From Thiomicrorhabdus sp. ZW0627 (GTDB lineage: Bacteria > Pseudomonadota > Gammaproteobacteria > Thiomicrospirales > Thiomicrospiraceae): 64,000 nt of DNA. Position 1 is the first letter of the stretch; every line of letters begins with the position of its first letter. The notes under the pieces were generated by a model that worked only from the letters and a program-made list of their open reading frames with translations, was not told the DNA's origin and ran no database searches. Below, piece by piece: positions 62,410-64,000 of the stretch. The stretch is from positions 1 to 64,000 of the forward strand of contig NZ_JARUQR010000005.1 of assembly GCF_029767005.1 (NCBI RefSeq). Direction: 5' to 3'. Position numbers and translations under genes: made by a program.

Positions 62410-62424
62410 GCAGAAGATATGCCA
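62410..62424 (-). promoter_or_regulatory. Sigma54 promoter of the cyanate operon
   Basis: On the minus strand it reads TGGCATATCTTCTGC, with GG and GC separated by exactly 10 bp, matching the -24/-12 sigma54 pattern (TGGCAC-N5-TTGC; two changes). The expected start is near 62399, about 85 nt before the first ATG. Confidence 0.65.
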
Positions 62425-62502
62425 TTCAACAAAATGATAGATAACAGATTGTTTATAAAAGATTTTTATAGAAATAACAGCAAAAAAAACATCTACTTTT
62501 TT

Positions 62503-62545
62503 TCGTAAAAAAACGATTTTTCGTAGCATGACTACGAAAAATCGT
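62503..62545. promoter_or_regulatory. Stacked ACGA/TCGT palindromes, probable activator (enhancer) sites
   Basis: A perfect inverted repeat with 14-bp arms ACGATTTTTCGTAG / CTACGAAAAATCGT around CATGA (62513-62545). It overlaps TCGTAAAAAAACGA (62503-62516). Each arm is itself a TCGT/ACGA-type palindrome, so three adjoining sites are present about 80-120 bp upstream of the sigma54 promoter, the usual place for bEBP binding. They also lie 70-110 bp before the activator's own start. Confidence 0.7.
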
Positions 62546-62612
62546 AAATAGGTACGATTATTGTTTTAAAGAGAAATATCCCTATTACAAGGCAAGTTTT
62601 AAAGGCACCGGT

Positions 62613-64000
62613 ATGAGAAATATCTACGAAGACCTGTTCGAAAAAAACCAGGAAGCGATTCTGATCATCGACCCGTTCGCCAACCGTATCATCCAGGCCA
62701 ATCCGACTGCGCTCAAACTGTTCTATATAACGCAAGATACCCTCGAAAGTTTGAGCGTGACCCAGCTTTTCAGACCAAGTCTGTCGAAGCTGGTGGTTTT
62801 TACGGAAGAAGTACTGGAAAAGAAACAAGCCTGGAGCAACGAATTACAGGCACTCCCCCTGAACAAACAACCGATTGACCTTGAAATGTCCGCAATCCTC
62901 ATCGAAGCGGGATCAGAATCCTCACCGGTCATTGCCTGTACCATTCGAAATAAAAAGACACTGGAAGATCTCAGACAGATTTCCGACGCCAACAAATTAC
63001 ACCGGGACGGGCTGGAACATTGGCAAACGATTGAAAATGTTTTCCGGGAATTCGAACGTGAAAACCAGTTGATTCTGAGAGCGGTCGGCGAAGGAATTTA
63101 CGGTGTCGACGTCGACGGCAACACCACCTTTATCAACCCGGCCGGTGAACGCATGCTTGGATGGAAAGCCGAAGAACTTATTGGCAAGAACATGCATGCC
63201 ATGATCCATCACAGCCACAGTGACGGAACCGAATACATAGGGGATGATTGCCACATCTACGCCGCCATTCGAGACGGAGAAGTTCGCCATGTCGAAAACG
63301 AACTTTTCTGGCGTAAAGACGGTAACTCCATCCCCATCGAATACACAAGCACTCCAATCATGGATAACGGTCGTCTGGTCGGCGCCGTTGTCATCTTCCG
63401 AGATATCAGCGAACGAAAACTGGCCGAAGAGAAACTACACTCCGCACTCAATGAAGTGCAGACCCTTAAAAAACGATTGGAACTTGAAAACGCCTACCTT
63501 CAAGAAGAGTATCGCTCCGAACATAACTACAAGCAGATCGTGGGAAAAAGCGCGGCCATCCACAAGATCATTCAACAAATCGAACTCGTCGCACCAACCG
63601 ATGCCAACGTTCTGATCACAGGAGAATCCGGAACCGGTAAAGAGCTAATCGCTCGCGCCATCCATGAAAGCAGCGGCCGAAAAAACCGTCCTCTAATCCG
63701 AGTCAATTGCGCCTCGATTCCAAGAGAACTGTTCGAAAGCGAATTTTTCGGTCACATCAAAGGCGCCTTCACTGGGGCGGTCACTGATCGAGCCGGGCGA
63801 TTCGAATTGGCTGACGGAGGCTCACTTTTCCTGGACGAAGTCGGAGAAATCCCGATGGAACTGCAAAGCAAACTTTTGCGCGTTTTGCAGGAACAGCAAT
63901 TCGAGCGAGTTGGTGAGTCCAAAACCCGAAGTGTCGACGTACGCATCATCGCCGCCACCAACCGTGACCTGAAACAGGAAGTGCAGGCAAAAAACTTCCG
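62613..64000 (+). CDS. PAS-domain sigma54-dependent transcriptional activator (C-terminus outside window)
   Basis: The first 462 codons of a bacterial enhancer-binding protein. It starts [20 protein letters not shown] with a PAS-like domain (about 1-120). A second PAS domain (about 150-270) has [29 protein letters not shown] and a PAC end, and a coiled coil (about 280-300) follows. The AAA+ domain has Walker [16 protein letters not shown] (about 335-349), the sigma54 contact [15 protein letters not shown] (GAFTGA intact) and Walker [11 protein letters not shown]. The DNA-binding HTH would be after the window end. It is divergent from the cyanate operon and is its likely regulator. Confidence 0.93.
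   Translation, partial: MRNIYEDLFEKNQEAILIIDPFANRIIQANPTALKLFYITQDTLESLSVTQLFRPSLSKLVVFTEEVLEKKQAWSNELQALPLNKQPIDLEMSAILIEAGSESSPVIACTIRNKKTLEDLRQISDANKLHRDGLEHWQTIENVFREFERENQLILRAVGEGIYGVDVDGNTTFINPAGERMLGWKAEELIGKNMHAMIHHSHSDGTEYIGDDCHIYAAIRDGEVRHVENELFWRKDGNSIPIEYTSTPIMDNGRLVGAVVIFRDISERKLAEEKLHSALNEVQTLKKRLELENAYLQEEYRSEHNYKQIVGKSAAIHKIIQQIELVAPTDANVLITGESGTGKELIARAIHESSGRKNRPLIRVNCASIPRELFESEFFGHIKGAFTGAVTDRAGRFELADGGSLFLDEVGEIPMELQSKLLRVLQEQQFERVGESKTRSVDVRIIAATNRDLKQEVQAKNF

Overview
The window looks like the chromosome of a gammaproteobacterium, most likely a chemolithoautotrophic sulfur oxidiser of the Thiomicrospira / Hydrogenovibrio / Thiomicrorhabdus group. That is inference from gene order and protein style (yceD-rpmF-plsX-fabHDG-acpP-fabF-pabB-pabC-mltG-tmk-holB-tatD, divergent rluC/rne, a cyanate-uptake and cyanase operon); no rRNA or taxonomic marker was searched.

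Layout. 1-8.1 kb: the start of a chemoreceptor, a glutamate dehydrogenase, a small zinc-ribbon membrane protein, a hexamer tandem repeat, then four minus-strand genes (PhzF, SemiSWEET-like, M23 peptidase, DUF2214) separated by short imperfect palindromes that look like integron attC sites, although no integron integrase is in the window. A periplasmic-binding protein plus diguanylate cyclase pair follows. 8.2-32.0 kb: an AT-rich integrative element of about 23.7 kb. It is inserted in the 3' end of tRNA-His and bounded by a 55-bp direct repeat, with a P4-type tyrosine integrase just inside the left end. Its cargo is an array of roughly 30-bp-phased iteron-like repeats, gene remnants with paired terminators, a two-motif LAGLIDADG protein, a single-strand phosphorothioation (Ssp-type) DNA modification operon (methyltransferase-like, SspB/DUF4007, SspC ATPase, SspD sulfurtransferase, SspA cysteine desulfurase), a convergent three-gene putative restriction module (SF2 helicase, GHKL ATPase, PLD nuclease; likely SspFGH-like), an unrecognised two-gene unit, a fragment of an initiator tRNA, and a second attC-like cluster (YozE-like, DUF4062, UPF0145-like).

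32.0-49.97 kb is housekeeping: tRNA-Pro/Arg/His, folD, an ABC exporter, the tatD-to-yceD fatty-acid/folate/replication cluster on the minus strand, maf, a HAD phosphatase and rluC. 49.97-57.3 kb holds rne with an unusually long leader, a low-molecular-weight tyrosine phosphatase, a second pseudouridine synthase, and two adjacent unrecognised coiled-coil/acidic proteins. 57.3-64 kb is a minus-strand operon for ABC uptake (substrate-binding protein, permease, ATPase), cyanase, a two-domain rhodanese and a CopD-like membrane protein. Divergent from it is a PAS-sigma54 activator that runs off the window. The intergenic region has a sigma54-type -24/-12 promoter and stacked palindromes placed like enhancer sites.

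Working together: the island modifies host DNA with sulfur (SspABCD) and presumably attacks unmodified DNA through the helicase/GHKL/PLD module, next to other candidate defence genes. The right-hand operon probably takes up cyanate and breaks it down for nitrogen and CO2 under sigma54 control.
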